NCBI RefSeq assembly: GCF_902498845.1 | Contig: NZ_CABVLM010000006.1 | Location: 248,001 to 312,000 of the forward strand | DNA: 64,000 nt | Source of the DNA: Pseudoalteromonas rhizosphaerae | GTDB taxonomy: Bacteria > Pseudomonadota > Gammaproteobacteria > Enterobacterales > Alteromonadaceae | Direction of reading: 5' to 3' | The notes under the pieces: model-generated | What the model was told of the DNA's origin: nothing | The model's database searches: none | Seen by the model: only the letters and a program-made list of their open reading frames with translations | In this document: in pieces, positions 54,561 through 63,733 of the stretch | How the letters are laid out: every line of letters begins with the position of its first letter | Position numbering within the stretch: position 1 is the stretch's first letter | Translations under genes and position numbers: made by a program

Positions 54561-55517
54561 CTACAGCCAGCCTTTGTGTTTAAAAAATAAATAAGGGGCA
54601 AAGCCCGATAGCAACATAATGCCAATTGCAAATGGGTAACCCCATTCCCATTGCAGCTCAGGCATTATATTAAAGTTCATCCCATATACACTGGCTACTA
54701 CGGTAGGTGGTAAAAAAACCACCGAAGCAATAGAGAAGGTTTTGATAATTTGATTTTGTTCAATGTTAATAAAACCTTGTGTTGAATCCATCAAAAAGTT
54801 CACCTTATCAAACAAAAAGGTACAGTGAGACATTAGCGTATCTATATCAAGTACAATTTCTCGTAGTGATTCGCGATCCTCATTTTGTACACCTAAACGA
54901 CGTATTAAAAACGAAATATTGCGCCGCGTATCCATTAAACACAAACGCACTTTTCCATTGGCATCCTCTAAACGCGCGATACGACTGACCGCTTCTTCTA
55001 AATCAGAGTCATCTTCTTCTAGTACATATGCACTGAGCTTCTCTAACTGATGATGCATATCCTCGAGCATATCAGCATGGTTTTCGACTTTTTGATCGAA
55101 TAATGTAACCAATAACTGTTTTGGCGTATCACACATTACTTGACCTTTACGTGCTCTTAAGCGTAACAATCGAAAGTCAGCCAGCTCGTCATCGCGAATG
55201 GTCAGCAAACAGTTATCCTGTAGTAAACAGGCCACTGTTACCGTATTAAAACGTCCTTCATTGGGCGACATAAACAATGCGTGCACATGCAAGCCTTCAT
55301 TGTCGATAAAACATCGCGATGAAGCTTCAATCTCTTGCACATCCCCTGACTCAGGAAAAGTTATATTGAGCGTTTTTGCGAGCGTATTTCGCTCATCTTC
55401 CGTTGGGTTGATTGTGTCAATCCAGTGTGCATTTCTGATTGATGCTTCAAGAGAGGTATTGGATGAAGGCTCTAACTCTTTGATTACCCCCTGCTCGATA
55501 GAAAAAAATCTCAACAT
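54561..55517 (-). CDS. corA: CorA family divalent-cation (Mg2+) transporter
   Basis: About 318 residues. Long cytoplasmic N-terminal domain, then two C-terminal membrane helices with the pore motif YGMNFN (GMN) between IASVVFLPPTVVASV and GYPFAIGIMLLSGFAPYLF; the basic HKGW tail is on the cytoplasmic side. The ATG at 55517 (MLRFFSIEQG) has AAGGAG 6 nt upstream, which excludes the longer frame. Could transport Co2+, Ni2+ or Zn2+ as well. Confidence 0.92.
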   Translation of the reverse strand: MLRFFSIEQGVIKELEPSSNTSLEASIRNAHWIDTINPTEDERNTLAKTLNITFPESGDVQEIEASSRCFIDNEGLHVHALFMSPNEGRFNTVTVACLLQDNCLLTIRDDELADFRLLRLRARKGQVMCDTPKQLLVTLFDQKVENHADMLEDMHHQLEKLSAYVLEEDDSDLEEAVSRIARLEDANGKVRLCLMDTRRNISFLIRRLGVQNEDRESLREIVLDIDTLMSHCTFLFDKVNFLMDSTQGFINIEQNQIIKTFSIASVVFLPPTVVASVYGMNFNIMPELQWEWGYPFAIGIMLLSGFAPYLFFKHKGWL

Positions 55518-55855
55518 GCACTTCTCCTTTAATAACAAGATGGGTTGAGTATATGTAAGTGATGATTAATCAACAATGATAATACACTTCTGTATCACAG
55601 TTATTATTGAGAGTAAGTAATTCGCTAACACGTAACAGCATCTTTTATTTTGCAGATTTTACAAAAAAGTGCATATTTTTCATGGCATTTCAAAGAAATG
55701 CTTTCATCACCCAACTTCAAAAAACATATAAATTATTAAATATCAGCAAGTTAAAAAATAATTTTTATCGGCACAGCCATTGCTTTATATAAACTAACGC
55801 ATGTTCATAGACTTTATTAGACGCTGTGAACATTCCTTATAAATCAGGAGGAATA
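55518..55855. other. gap between divergent corA and dps
   Basis: About 338 bp, AT-rich, holding both promoters. AGGAGG lies 4 nt before the dps ATG. I saw no OxyR, Fur or IHF site clear enough to call, and the 61-codon frame inside it looks random. Confidence 0.35.
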
Positions 55856-56380
55856 ATGAGTAACAATAACGAAACAAACAAAATCGCTGAATTTACTGCC
55901 CCAGGTATGAATGAAGAATCTGCAAAAAATACCATTGCTACACTTGATAACCGCATGGTCGCACTGATCGATTTACAATTGACTCTAAAACATATTCATT
56001 GGAATGTAGTTGGCCCAAATTTTATTGGCGTGCATGAAATGCTCGACCCTCAGGTTGAAGTGATCAGAGCAATGACCGACACCATCGCCGAGCGAATCGC
56101 TACGCTGGGCGGAGTTCCGGTTGGTACTCCAAAATCGATAGTTGATCGTCGTTCATGGCAAGATTACGCAATTGGTAAGGGCTTGGTAAAAGATCATTTA
56201 GTTGCGCTTGATAAAGTATACAATGGGATTAATGGCGATCACCGAAGTGCGATTGGCAAGCTATCAGAGCTCGATCCTGTATCTGAGGATATGCTAATTA
56301 GCCAACTTGCCGATTTAGAACAGTTTCAATGGTTTGTGCGTGCACACTTAGAATCGTCAACGGGCAAACTCAATAGCTAA
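55856..56380 (+). CDS. dps: Dps, DNA-binding ferritin-like protein
   Basis: About 174 residues; dodecameric ferritin that oxidises iron with H2O2 and protects DNA. The ferroxidase region LIDLQLTLKHIHWNVVGPNF, then EMLDPQVEVIRAMTDTIAERIATLGGVPVG, contains the inter-subunit His/Asp/Glu ligands. Start at ATG 55856 after AGGAGG. The N-terminus has few Lys, so DNA binding may be weak. Bidirectional terminator downstream. Confidence 0.94.
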   Translation: MSNNNETNKIAEFTAPGMNEESAKNTIATLDNRMVALIDLQLTLKHIHWNVVGPNFIGVHEMLDPQVEVIRAMTDTIAERIATLGGVPVGTPKSIVDRRSWQDYAIGKGLVKDHLVALDKVYNGINGDHRSAIGKLSELDPVSEDMLISQLADLEQFQWFVRAHLESSTGKLNS

Positions 56381-56429
56381 TCTAGCGGTTTTGTGTTCAG
56401 TTTAAACTGATTCATTTATATTTAAAGTC

Positions 56430-56459
56430 AAAGATCAGGCTATTTAAAGCCTGATCTTT
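56430..56459. terminator. bidirectional terminator between dps and the chemoreceptor gene
   Basis: Perfect 12-bp stem AAAGATCAGGCT / AGCCTGATCTTT with a 6-nt loop; T-rich on both exits, placed between convergent genes. Confidence 0.85.
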
Positions 56460-56502
56460 ATTTATTACTGCTCAACAATAATACCGCTATTTTTTGTTTA
56501 TA

Positions 56503-58170
56503 TTAGATCTTAAACTGACCTACCAAATCGCCTAAACTCTCCCCTCGACCAGCTAAGTGATGACTAACTGATGAGGTTGTTTTAATTGAACGAGTAAGCT
56601 CATTAACGATTTCTTGAATCGCAAAAACGTTACGGTTAATTTCCTCAGTTACACTACTTTGCTCTGTGGCAGCGGTAGCTATTTGCGTGCTCATATCGTT
56701 AATTGTGGTAACCGAGCTGGTTACCGCTCCTAAACTTTCAGAAATTGCGCGAGATGACTCAACTGAGCGATTACAGCTTTGCTGGCTTGCCAACATTGCC
56801 TTTACCGCAGCCGTGACTAGCGTATGTAACTCATTAAGCATTTCATTAATCTCTAACGTGCTCTCTTGTGTACGACTGGCTAAACTTCTCACTTCATCAG
56901 CTACAACCGCAAAACCACGGCCTTGCTCGCCAGCCCTTGCAGCTTCAATAGCCGCATTAAGGGCCAGTAAGTTAGTTTGCTCAGCAATGCCACCGATAAC
57001 ACTTAATACACTGTTAATTTTTTTAGATTGTTCACTTAATGAATTAACCTGTTCAGCAGCTTGATTAATCTCACTCATTAAATTTGAAACTTCTTCTAAA
57101 GAAACATCTACACATTTTTGAGCATTGGCAACATCTTGCGTGGCTGACTGGGTTGATACCGCCACTTGTGTGGTATTTTGCGCGACTTCCTGAGATGTTG
57201 CTGACATTTCGGTGATCGCCGTTGCTACCAGCTCAGTTTCATGATTATGGTTTACTAACTGATTTTCAATTAACTGTGTTTGTGTATTGATATCATTTGA
57301 TGAATCTTTTACATCACGGGTTACATCTGCCACATTGGTGATAATGCTATGTAGTTTACTAACAAACACATTAAATGAATTACCCAATTGACCAATTTCA
57401 TCGTTACTATGCACTTCTAAGCGCTTAGTCAGATCACCTTCGCCTTTTGCAATATCATCTAAGTTTTGCACCATATTGTGAATTGGTTTTACCATATTGT
57501 TTGCCGCAATTAAGGCAAAAAACACCGTCAACACCACCCAAAATAATGCAATTAATAACAGGGTCGTTACTTTTTCATTCATATGAGCTTGTATTGTTGC
57601 TTGGTACTTTGTTAGCTCAGCTTCAATATCATCCATATAAGCGCCCGTTCCTAGCATCCAATCTGTACCAGGAACCATCGCTGCATAGCCCATTTTTTCA
57701 ACTAAACCCGTTGTATTAGGCTTTTGAAAATCATAATAAAAAGCACCGCCACCTTGTCTTGCTTGCTCAAGCAACCCAACAATTATTTTTTTACCATTGG
57801 GATCGGTCATGGCTATTTTATTTTGCCCTTCAATTGCATCACCCAATAACGCATGGAAAATACTAACGCCTTTTGTATCATAGATAAAAAAGTAACCATC
57901 TTTACCAAAAGTGAGATCTCGCAATGCATTTTTTGCATCTTCTTTAGTCCCCTTGGCTAGTTCGTAATTAATTATTTGGCGGCCTATCTCAACCTCAGTT
58001 GCTAATAAACTTTCTTTGTCAGCAATTAATTTTGTTTTAAACGATACAAAATTTTGCTGCTGATTTTGATACTCTAAATAATATGAGCTGGCCATTAAAC
58101 TAATTAACAGCAGCGTGAGCGGCAAAATAGCTAATAGCAACAGCTTGTTTTTCAGACTTAGATTACTCAT
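56503..58170 (-). CDS. methyl-accepting chemotaxis protein with Cache sensor
   Basis: 555 residues: membrane helix at about 9-30, periplasmic single-Cache-type sensor (about 35-190; [18 protein letters not shown] and [14 protein letters not shown]), second helix at about 200-222, HAMP ([29 protein letters not shown]) and a signalling domain with the tip [37 protein letters not shown] (residues about 395-431). It senses a small organic ligand and signals through CheA/CheW. Ligand not predictable. GAGGA ribosome site before ATG 58170. Confidence 0.94.
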   Translation of the reverse strand: MSNLSLKNKLLLLAILPLTLLLISLMASSYYLEYQNQQQNFVSFKTKLIADKESLLATEVEIGRQIINYELAKGTKEDAKNALRDLTFGKDGYFFIYDTKGVSIFHALLGDAIEGQNKIAMTDPNGKKIIVGLLEQARQGGGAFYYDFQKPNTTGLVEKMGYAAMVPGTDWMLGTGAYMDDIEAELTKYQATIQAHMNEKVTTLLLIALFWVVLTVFFALIAANNMVKPIHNMVQNLDDIAKGEGDLTKRLEVHSNDEIGQLGNSFNVFVSKLHSIITNVADVTRDVKDSSNDINTQTQLIENQLVNHNHETELVATAITEMSATSQEVAQNTTQVAVSTQSATQDVANAQKCVDVSLEEVSNLMSEINQAAEQVNSLSEQSKKINSVLSVIGGIAEQTNLLALNAAIEAARAGEQGRGFAVVADEVRSLASRTQESTLEINEMLNELHTLVTAAVKAMLASQQSCNRSVESSRAISESLGAVTSSVTTINDMSTQIATAATEQSSVTEEINRNVFAIQEIVNELTRSIKTTSSVSHHLAGRGESLGDLVGQFKI

Positions 58171-58627
58171 TTTTCCTCACGTGTAACAATGTAAAGCTCC
58201 ATAGTATTGATACATCGAGAGCTTATAAAAACTGTAATTATACTGCCAATTACAATTAAGTGTTTATTTGAAATCAAAAGCTATTCAAATACCATATTCA
58301 CATATATATAGATTCTGGATATAAGACAAACGTATAGTAGCTGCAAAGTTACCATAATAAATTTTTACCAGTACAGTAAACGTAAAAATTGCTAGCAAAC
58401 AAAAACACAATTGCACAATAATTACACAACAAGCAACTATAAATGAATATTGAACTGATTTTGGCCTCGCCATTAGTTTAATAAACTGACGTTTAATATT
58501 TTTAATGGCTATGTTATTTGTGATCTCCATGCTATCTATCAATATTCAGCTTTTCATCCACCACGTTTTCACATAGTCTGAAAGCAGGCTCAATGTAAAA
58601 CAATACAAATTATAACAAGGTAGTTTT
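58171..58627. other. gap between the chemoreceptor and DUF2237 genes
   Basis: About 457 bp. It holds the chemoreceptor promoter, the decayed copy of the lrp-lysE control region (58380-58475) and, at the right end, AAGG before the DUF2237 ATG. A leftward 85-codon frame at 58285-58542 overlaps the decayed copy and is not called. Confidence 0.4.
58380..58475 (+). pseudogene. decayed duplicate of the lrp-lysE intergenic region and lysE start
   Basis: About 75 bp match the region at 50967-51044 with few changes, including AATTGCACAATAATTA and the start segment that encodes MNIE. The copied frame then reads ILASPLV and stops, so only the promoter and the first few codons survive. It points rightward. 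Either a partial duplication or the remnant of a second LysE-type gene. Confidence 0.65.
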
Positions 58628-58993
58628 ATGAGCAATCAATTAAATGTATTAGGTACGCGCTTGCATTTGTGCTGCGGGAATACAGGCTACACTCGAGAAG
58701 GGTTTTGCTATGTCCCTGCATCTGATGTTGGTAACCACAGTGTATGTGCCATCATGACTGATGAATTTTTACAGTTTTCAAAAGCACAAGGCAATGACTT
58801 GATAACGCCTAATCCAATGTACGATTTTGCAGGCCTAAAGGCTGGTGATAAATGGTGTTTATGTGCCGTGCGCTGGCACCATGCGGTTGCTGAAAACGTA
58901 GCTCCGCCGGTTATACTTGAGGCCACCCATGAAAAATCGTTACAAGTAGTCTCTCTTGAAGTATTAAAGGCTCACCAATACTCTGCACGCTAA
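58628..58993 (+). CDS. DUF2237 family protein
   Basis: 121 residues, a full-length member of a small conserved family of unknown function. Signature segments: NVLGTRLHLCCGNTGYTREGFC at the start, VGNHSVCAIMTDEFLQFSKAQGNDL, and DKWCLCAVRWHHA with clustered Cys, Trp and His that could bind a metal. AAGG 7-8 nt before the ATG. Followed by a hairpin at 59021-59057. Confidence 0.88.
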   Translation: MSNQLNVLGTRLHLCCGNTGYTREGFCYVPASDVGNHSVCAIMTDEFLQFSKAQGNDLITPNPMYDFAGLKAGDKWCLCAVRWHHAVAENVAPPVILEATHEKSLQVVSLEVLKAHQYSAR

Positions 58994-59020
58994 AAGTTTC
59001 TAATAAGCATTTACACACTC

Positions 59021-59057
59021 TAAGATAAAGCCATTGCTCTGCGCTGGTTTTATCTTA
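59021..59057 (+). terminator. hairpin after the DUF2237 gene
   Basis: 13-bp stem (TAAGATAAAGCCA / TGGTTTTATCTTA) with one G-T pair and an 11-nt loop, 28 bp past the stop. No T-run follows outside the stem, so terminator function is probable but not certain. Confidence 0.5.
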
Positions 59058-59072
59058 ACCACCATCTAGTAT

Positions 59073-59109
59073 GATATTAGCGATGTGGTAACACCAACCA
59101 GCTAATATC
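59073..59109. repeat. inverted repeat with 9-bp arms
   Basis: GATATTAGC and GCTAATATC flank 19 nt that contain further short symmetry (GGT...ACC). It follows the hairpin at 59021-59057 and lies upstream of the SulP gene. Could be an operator or a small repeat element; no T-run. Confidence 0.4.
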
Positions 59110-59270
59110 GCATATTCTTAAACTTTTTCATCAGACTTAACACTGAACCAAAAGTAGTCCTAAGTCTAAGTATCTGCTATTTATTAAAAAAATCCTCAAC
59201 CCTGAGCTATACTTGTTGGTATATTAAATTTACTATCCAAGTGTGCTTACGATTAAATAAGGAAACTTTA

Positions 59271-61013
59271 GTGCTGTCGCGTTTGTATGATTTTATGCCG
59301 GGTTTAAACACTTTACTTCATTATGAACGAAAGTGGTTTGCTGATGATGTGAGGGCTGCGTTATCCGTTGCCGCCGTTGCTCTACCTGTTGCTATCGCGT
59401 ATGCACAACTTACCGGGGTTAACGCCGCTGTCGGGCTATATTCATGCATATTACCTATGATTTTATATGCCTTGTTTGGTACTTCCAAACAATTGATTGT
59501 CGGACCCGATGCTGCAACATGTGCGGTTATTGCTGCAGTGGTGACACCTCTTGCAGCTGGGGACAGTGTTAAACACTGGCAACTGGTTGTAACTATGACC
59601 GCGATGACCGGTTTTTGGTGCTTTATTGCTAGCCGATTTAAATTAGGGGTATTAGCAGACTTCTTATCTAAGCCTATTTTAATGGGCTTATTAAACGGTG
59701 TTGCAATTACGATTATTGTCAGCCAATTTTCTAAAGTATTCGGTTTTACCTTCGATGACAGATATTTACTTGAACGATTAGGAGGTGTGCCTACTTATTT
59801 ATCACAAACCCACATCCCGACTCTATTAATGGCCCTGTTTACCCTCGGTGTTTTTTTTGCCATGAAGCGACTAAAACCGACTTGGCCAGCATCGATGTTT
59901 GCTATCGCATTTGGTGCCCTATTAGTGTGGGTTTTTAATTTAAAACAGTATGATATCAACACAATTGGCACTGTAACCGGTGGCCTTCCTGTGTTTAACA
60001 CCCCTATTTATGATATTGGTATTATTCGTGAACTTGTCGTGCCTGCACTTAACTTAGCAATAGTCAGCTTTGTCAGTATGATGCTTACAGCCCGCAGTTT
60101 TGCCGCTAAAAATGGTTACGACATAGATGCTGACAAAGAGTTTAGAGCGTTAGGTATTGCGAACATTGGCTCTGCTTTATCACAAGGTTTTGCAGTCAGT
60201 GGTGCAGACTCTCGTACAGCTGTTAACGATGATTCCGGTGGTAAAACGCAATTAGTGTCGATTATCGCAGCGGGAATTATTGCTGTTATCGCCCTATTTT
60301 TAACCGCTCCCCTAGAATTTATTCCCAGTGCAGCATTAGGTGTTGTGCTTATTATTGCTTCAATCCATTTATTAGACTTAAAAGCCGTTTGGCAATTAAA
60401 GCGTAAAGACAAACAAGCATTTTACCTTGCGCTAGCCACCTTATTCGCAGTGTTATTTATTGGCGTAATACCAGGCATCACTCTCGCTGTACTATTGGGG
60501 TTATTCCAGTTTATTCGCACCGTAATGCGCCCTACCGACAATATATTAGGCGTTGATATTAAGGGCGTTGTTAGGAGCCTTGATGCCACAGATAAAGCAA
60601 AGTCAGTACAAGGAGTCTTTATTTATCGTTTTAATTCTCCTTTAACTTACTTTAATGCCGGTTACTTTAAACGGCGTTTGCTAGAACAATATGCGCGGCA
60701 AAAAGACGACACGCAATGCGTTATTATCGACGCAGTCCCCTGCTTCACCCATTTAGATTTAAGTGTCATGGCCATGCTCGCCGATTTAGACGTGATATTT
60801 AAAAAGCGTGATATTCGATTAGAACTAGCTGGCAGAAAGCGGCAATTACTATCATGGTTTGAAATTGCTGGTATGACATCCGGTAAAGAAGGCATCTACG
60901 TGCATTCAGATCTCTATATCGCCTTACAAAAAAACAGTGTCAGCCAATCAAGTGCCGAAGTAAACTTATTCGAAACTAAAGAAGTTAAAGATGCCAGTAC
61001 ACAACAAGCCTAA
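59271..61013 (+). CDS. SulP family anion transporter with STAS domain
   Basis: About 580 residues. Membrane part of about 11-14 helices begins ADDVRAALSVAAVALPVAIAYAQLTGV (the SulP signature region) and includes PDAATCAVIAA and GADSRTAVNDDSGGKT, as expected of family members; a C-terminal STAS domain (about 440-550; GVFIYRFNSPLTYFNAGYFKRR and CVIIDAVPCFTHLDLS) regulates transport. Substrate could be sulfate, bicarbonate or another anion. Start set to GTG 59271, which has AAGGAA 6-7 nt upstream; the longer frame has no ribosome site. Convergent with the helicase gene, only 7 bp apart. Confidence 0.9.
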   Translation: MLSRLYDFMPGLNTLLHYERKWFADDVRAALSVAAVALPVAIAYAQLTGVNAAVGLYSCILPMILYALFGTSKQLIVGPDAATCAVIAAVVTPLAAGDSVKHWQLVVTMTAMTGFWCFIASRFKLGVLADFLSKPILMGLLNGVAITIIVSQFSKVFGFTFDDRYLLERLGGVPTYLSQTHIPTLLMALFTLGVFFAMKRLKPTWPASMFAIAFGALLVWVFNLKQYDINTIGTVTGGLPVFNTPIYDIGIIRELVVPALNLAIVSFVSMMLTARSFAAKNGYDIDADKEFRALGIANIGSALSQGFAVSGADSRTAVNDDSGGKTQLVSIIAAGIIAVIALFLTAPLEFIPSAALGVVLIIASIHLLDLKAVWQLKRKDKQAFYLALATLFAVLFIGVIPGITLAVLLGLFQFIRTVMRPTDNILGVDIKGVVRSLDATDKAKSVQGVFIYRFNSPLTYFNAGYFKRRLLEQYARQKDDTQCVIIDAVPCFTHLDLSVMAMLADLDVIFKKRDIRLELAGRKRQLLSWFEIAGMTSGKEGIYVHSDLYIALQKNSVSQSSAEVNLFETKEVKDASTQQA

Positions 61014-61020
61014 ATAAATA

Positions 61021-63702
61021 TTAAGTCTTGTTGTTACTCATCTTCAACCTACTAACAATTGCTTGTATACAGGTATCTCTATCGACAATCCATAAGCCAT
61101 AGCTTATGGGTAGCATTTCAATATTGGCACGACTAAATAGCTTATAGGTATCCAGTTCAAAGAAATCAGCCCAAGGTCCAGGGTAACCAATCAGATCGAC
61201 TGCTAAGTAGCGACCATGGTAGCGGCATAAAATATCAACCTCGGTCCCCGCAACAGCATACCCAGGCCATGTTTCTATCTGCAATTTCATCAGCTCTTGT
61301 ATTACATCACGTTGAAAATCATCGACATCAGACAAACACGTATGAGCGGCTGCAAACTCACTTACCGAGTCTAAGTAACGTCTTAATAAATAATGTTCTG
61401 GTAACTGTGTTTCATCAATGGATAAAAATAAATGCTGTGCTTGTCTTGCCCGCGTTATAGTCACGTTAAAAACATCTGCTTTATTTAAATATACTGCCGC
61501 ACGTTTTGCATCATTATCGACGGCAAAAGAGATCAACATAACATCGCGTTCCTCCCCCTGAAAACCAAAAGGAGTGGCGGCTCTGAGCTTATGCTTAGTT
61601 ATTTCGGCCTCACTAAAATTAGCGTCTATTTGCTTTGCTATAAAATCTGCTTGGCTTCGAAATGGCGAAACAATTCCGATACTGTGATAAACACCCGCTT
61701 CTCGATCATCACTCATTTGCTGTTTTATGCTCGCGATTACAGCGTTGGCTTCGAGCTGATTAACGCCATTTTTATCTCTTTCACCATTAACGCGATGGAT
61801 AAATAAATGCCCACTGCTTGTACAAGGGCGATGCTGCATTACTTTTAATTTTGATTGATAAAAATAGCGGTTACTAAAATGAATTAACTCAGGTTTACTT
61901 CTAAAATGCTCATCTAAAAAGGCTAATTGCTGATCGCTATTGAGTGTATTTAATGTCAAATCTAAAATTGAATTATCACGATAACTAACAACCCCCTCAC
62001 TCGAGAGTGATAGTTGATTCTTAGTGCGAAGCTGAGCCTCTTTTGATTTTGCTAAAAAAGAGTAATGCCTTAATTGCTTTGTATCGCCAACTACAAGCGC
62101 TCGTTTTGCACGATAAAGTGCTGGTAAACAACTGCTAATATTGCACTGTGTTGCTTCATCGATAATAACTAAATCAAACATTTGCGGCTTTAAGGGTAAT
62201 ACCCTATACAGCGAATTCAAACTCACTAACCACACAGGAAACGCCGCTAGCAATGATGAGTATTCTATATTATCAAACAGCTCAAACTGCCTTTTAGAAG
62301 TACGACTGCGAATAGCCTGATTAAACGCCTGCAGCGATTTACGCTGAGTGTTAACTAACGTTCGCAAATTAGTATTCTTTAACACTGTTAAATAACGACT
62401 AGCCAGCAGCTCTCTTTTTGTTTGTTGATCGTTAATTTCATCTAAAGCAGACCACTGTTTTGCAAGCTTTTTAATACTGCGCTGAGCCCACTTGAGATAT
62501 AAATTGCTTAACCATTGAATGTCTTTATCTTCAAGCCTTTTAAGGCGTTGACCTCGGATTATCGCTTTGCGACAAAACTTATCAAACCGTTGCTCTAAAT
62601 CATTAAGTAACACATTTTGTGCTTTTAGCTCTGATTCAAAAATAGCAGGGGCTTTTTCCTGCTCATCCGCTAAATAACCAGACAATAAGTCTGCAATATA
62701 CGCTTTTAGATTTTTTAAAAACTCTTTTTGCCCAGCCCTGATTGATACTTCACTTAACGCAAAATTCTCATTCAATTTATCGGCAATCACATCAAGTGCC
62801 GGGTCATTATTCGCGACAATAAGTACTGACTCACCTCGCGCCATGTGCTCTGCAGCAACTGCGGCAATGGTATAACTTTTCCCTGTACCTGGCGGCCCTG
62901 ACACACAGCCTAAATGCGCATTAGCAGCAATCGAAATAACTTTCTTTTGTGGTGCTGACAATAAGCCTGGTAAGTAGTCATACTTTAACGACTTAGCCGT
63001 GTTCGGCGGCAAATCATTTGAAATTAAAGCATCTATAGGGGGCGAAAGCATCTTTGAGGCTATTATTTCTTCGAGCTCATGGATCACCCCTCGACTGCTG
63101 CTTGAACGTTCAACAAACACCAGCATAGAGGCAGGTAAAAGTGTCAAATTTTTACTTTTTAAGGCTTTTTTTATTTTGGCATAATTAACAAGCTCAGGAT
63201 AATTTAAAAGTTCAAATACGTTTAGCGCTAATGGGCTTTGTTTTAATAATGAAGTCCAAAAATAAGCTGATTGAATATCGGCAGTTTCATCAAGAGGTTC
63301 TGCTTCTGGCATTAACAGTTGGGTGAGCGATTCATTAATTTCAGGTTGAGAGTCGATAACCGAAAAGTAATAATCATCATCTTTTTCTATCACGGCTTCA
63401 TTAAATAAGATAGGTGAAACAACTTGTTTTATCTCACCTTTTATCTCAAGCTTGCCGACTAATATAAAACGCACATACAACAAAACACGTTCACGTTGAT
63501 ATACCTCAACACGCTTTATCATTTGCTCAGCAAACTCTTGAGGAATTGGCAGTCGCGGTAAAAAACCCGAGCCTAAGTCATCTCTCCCTTCAAGTACTAA
63601 GCAGTCTTGTTTTTTTAATTTACTCAAATCCCATAAATTTAAATCCGCGCTATCTTCTTTATAGCAATCGCGATAATAAGAAAGTACATTTCGCTTACTC
63701 AC
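61021..63702 (-). CDS. superfamily 1 (Upf1-like) helicase with C-terminal nuclease-like domain
   Basis: 893 residues. Residues 1-250 are not recognised. Walker A GPPGTGKS is at 269-276, followed by a long coiled-coil-prone insertion; then DLVIIDEATQ (motif II), ALVVGDTKQL (III), FLDEHFRS (IV), ATPFGFQGEERDVMLISF (V) and NVTITRARQAQHLF (VI). The C-terminal 100 residues resemble the REase-like tails of such proteins: GTEVDILCRYHGRYLAVDLIGYPG, with an Asp where Glu is common. The start is a GTG at 63702 with GGAA 7 nt upstream; a stop lies close upstream in frame and there is no in-frame ATG. It could act in repair or phage defence; no defence partner is in the window. Confidence 0.8.
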   Translation of the reverse strand: MSKRNVLSYYRDCYKEDSADLNLWDLSKLKKQDCLVLEGRDDLGSGFLPRLPIPQEFAEQMIKRVEVYQRERVLLYVRFILVGKLEIKGEIKQVVSPILFNEAVIEKDDDYYFSVIDSQPEINESLTQLLMPEAEPLDETADIQSAYFWTSLLKQSPLALNVFELLNYPELVNYAKIKKALKSKNLTLLPASMLVFVERSSSSRGVIHELEEIIASKMLSPPIDALISNDLPPNTAKSLKYDYLPGLLSAPQKKVISIAANAHLGCVSGPPGTGKSYTIAAVAAEHMARGESVLIVANNDPALDVIADKLNENFALSEVSIRAGQKEFLKNLKAYIADLLSGYLADEQEKAPAIFESELKAQNVLLNDLEQRFDKFCRKAIIRGQRLKRLEDKDIQWLSNLYLKWAQRSIKKLAKQWSALDEINDQQTKRELLASRYLTVLKNTNLRTLVNTQRKSLQAFNQAIRSRTSKRQFELFDNIEYSSLLAAFPVWLVSLNSLYRVLPLKPQMFDLVIIDEATQCNISSCLPALYRAKRALVVGDTKQLRHYSFLAKSKEAQLRTKNQLSLSSEGVVSYRDNSILDLTLNTLNSDQQLAFLDEHFRSKPELIHFSNRYFYQSKLKVMQHRPCTSSGHLFIHRVNGERDKNGVNQLEANAVIASIKQQMSDDREAGVYHSIGIVSPFRSQADFIAKQIDANFSEAEITKHKLRAATPFGFQGEERDVMLISFAVDNDAKRAAVYLNKADVFNVTITRARQAQHLFLSIDETQLPEHYLLRRYLDSVSEFAAAHTCLSDVDDFQRDVIQELMKLQIETWPGYAVAGTEVDILCRYHGRYLAVDLIGYPGPWADFFELDTYKLFSRANIEMLPISYGLWIVDRDTCIQAIVSRLKMSNNKT

Positions 63703-63733
63703 ATTTAAATTCCATTTTGACTAGATCTAGTAA

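Noticed and set aside
58285..58542. Leftward 85-codon frame with a hydrophobic segment
   Set aside because: It overlaps the decayed lysE control region, has no convincing ribosome site, and its hydrophobic part is antisense to AT-rich relic DNA.
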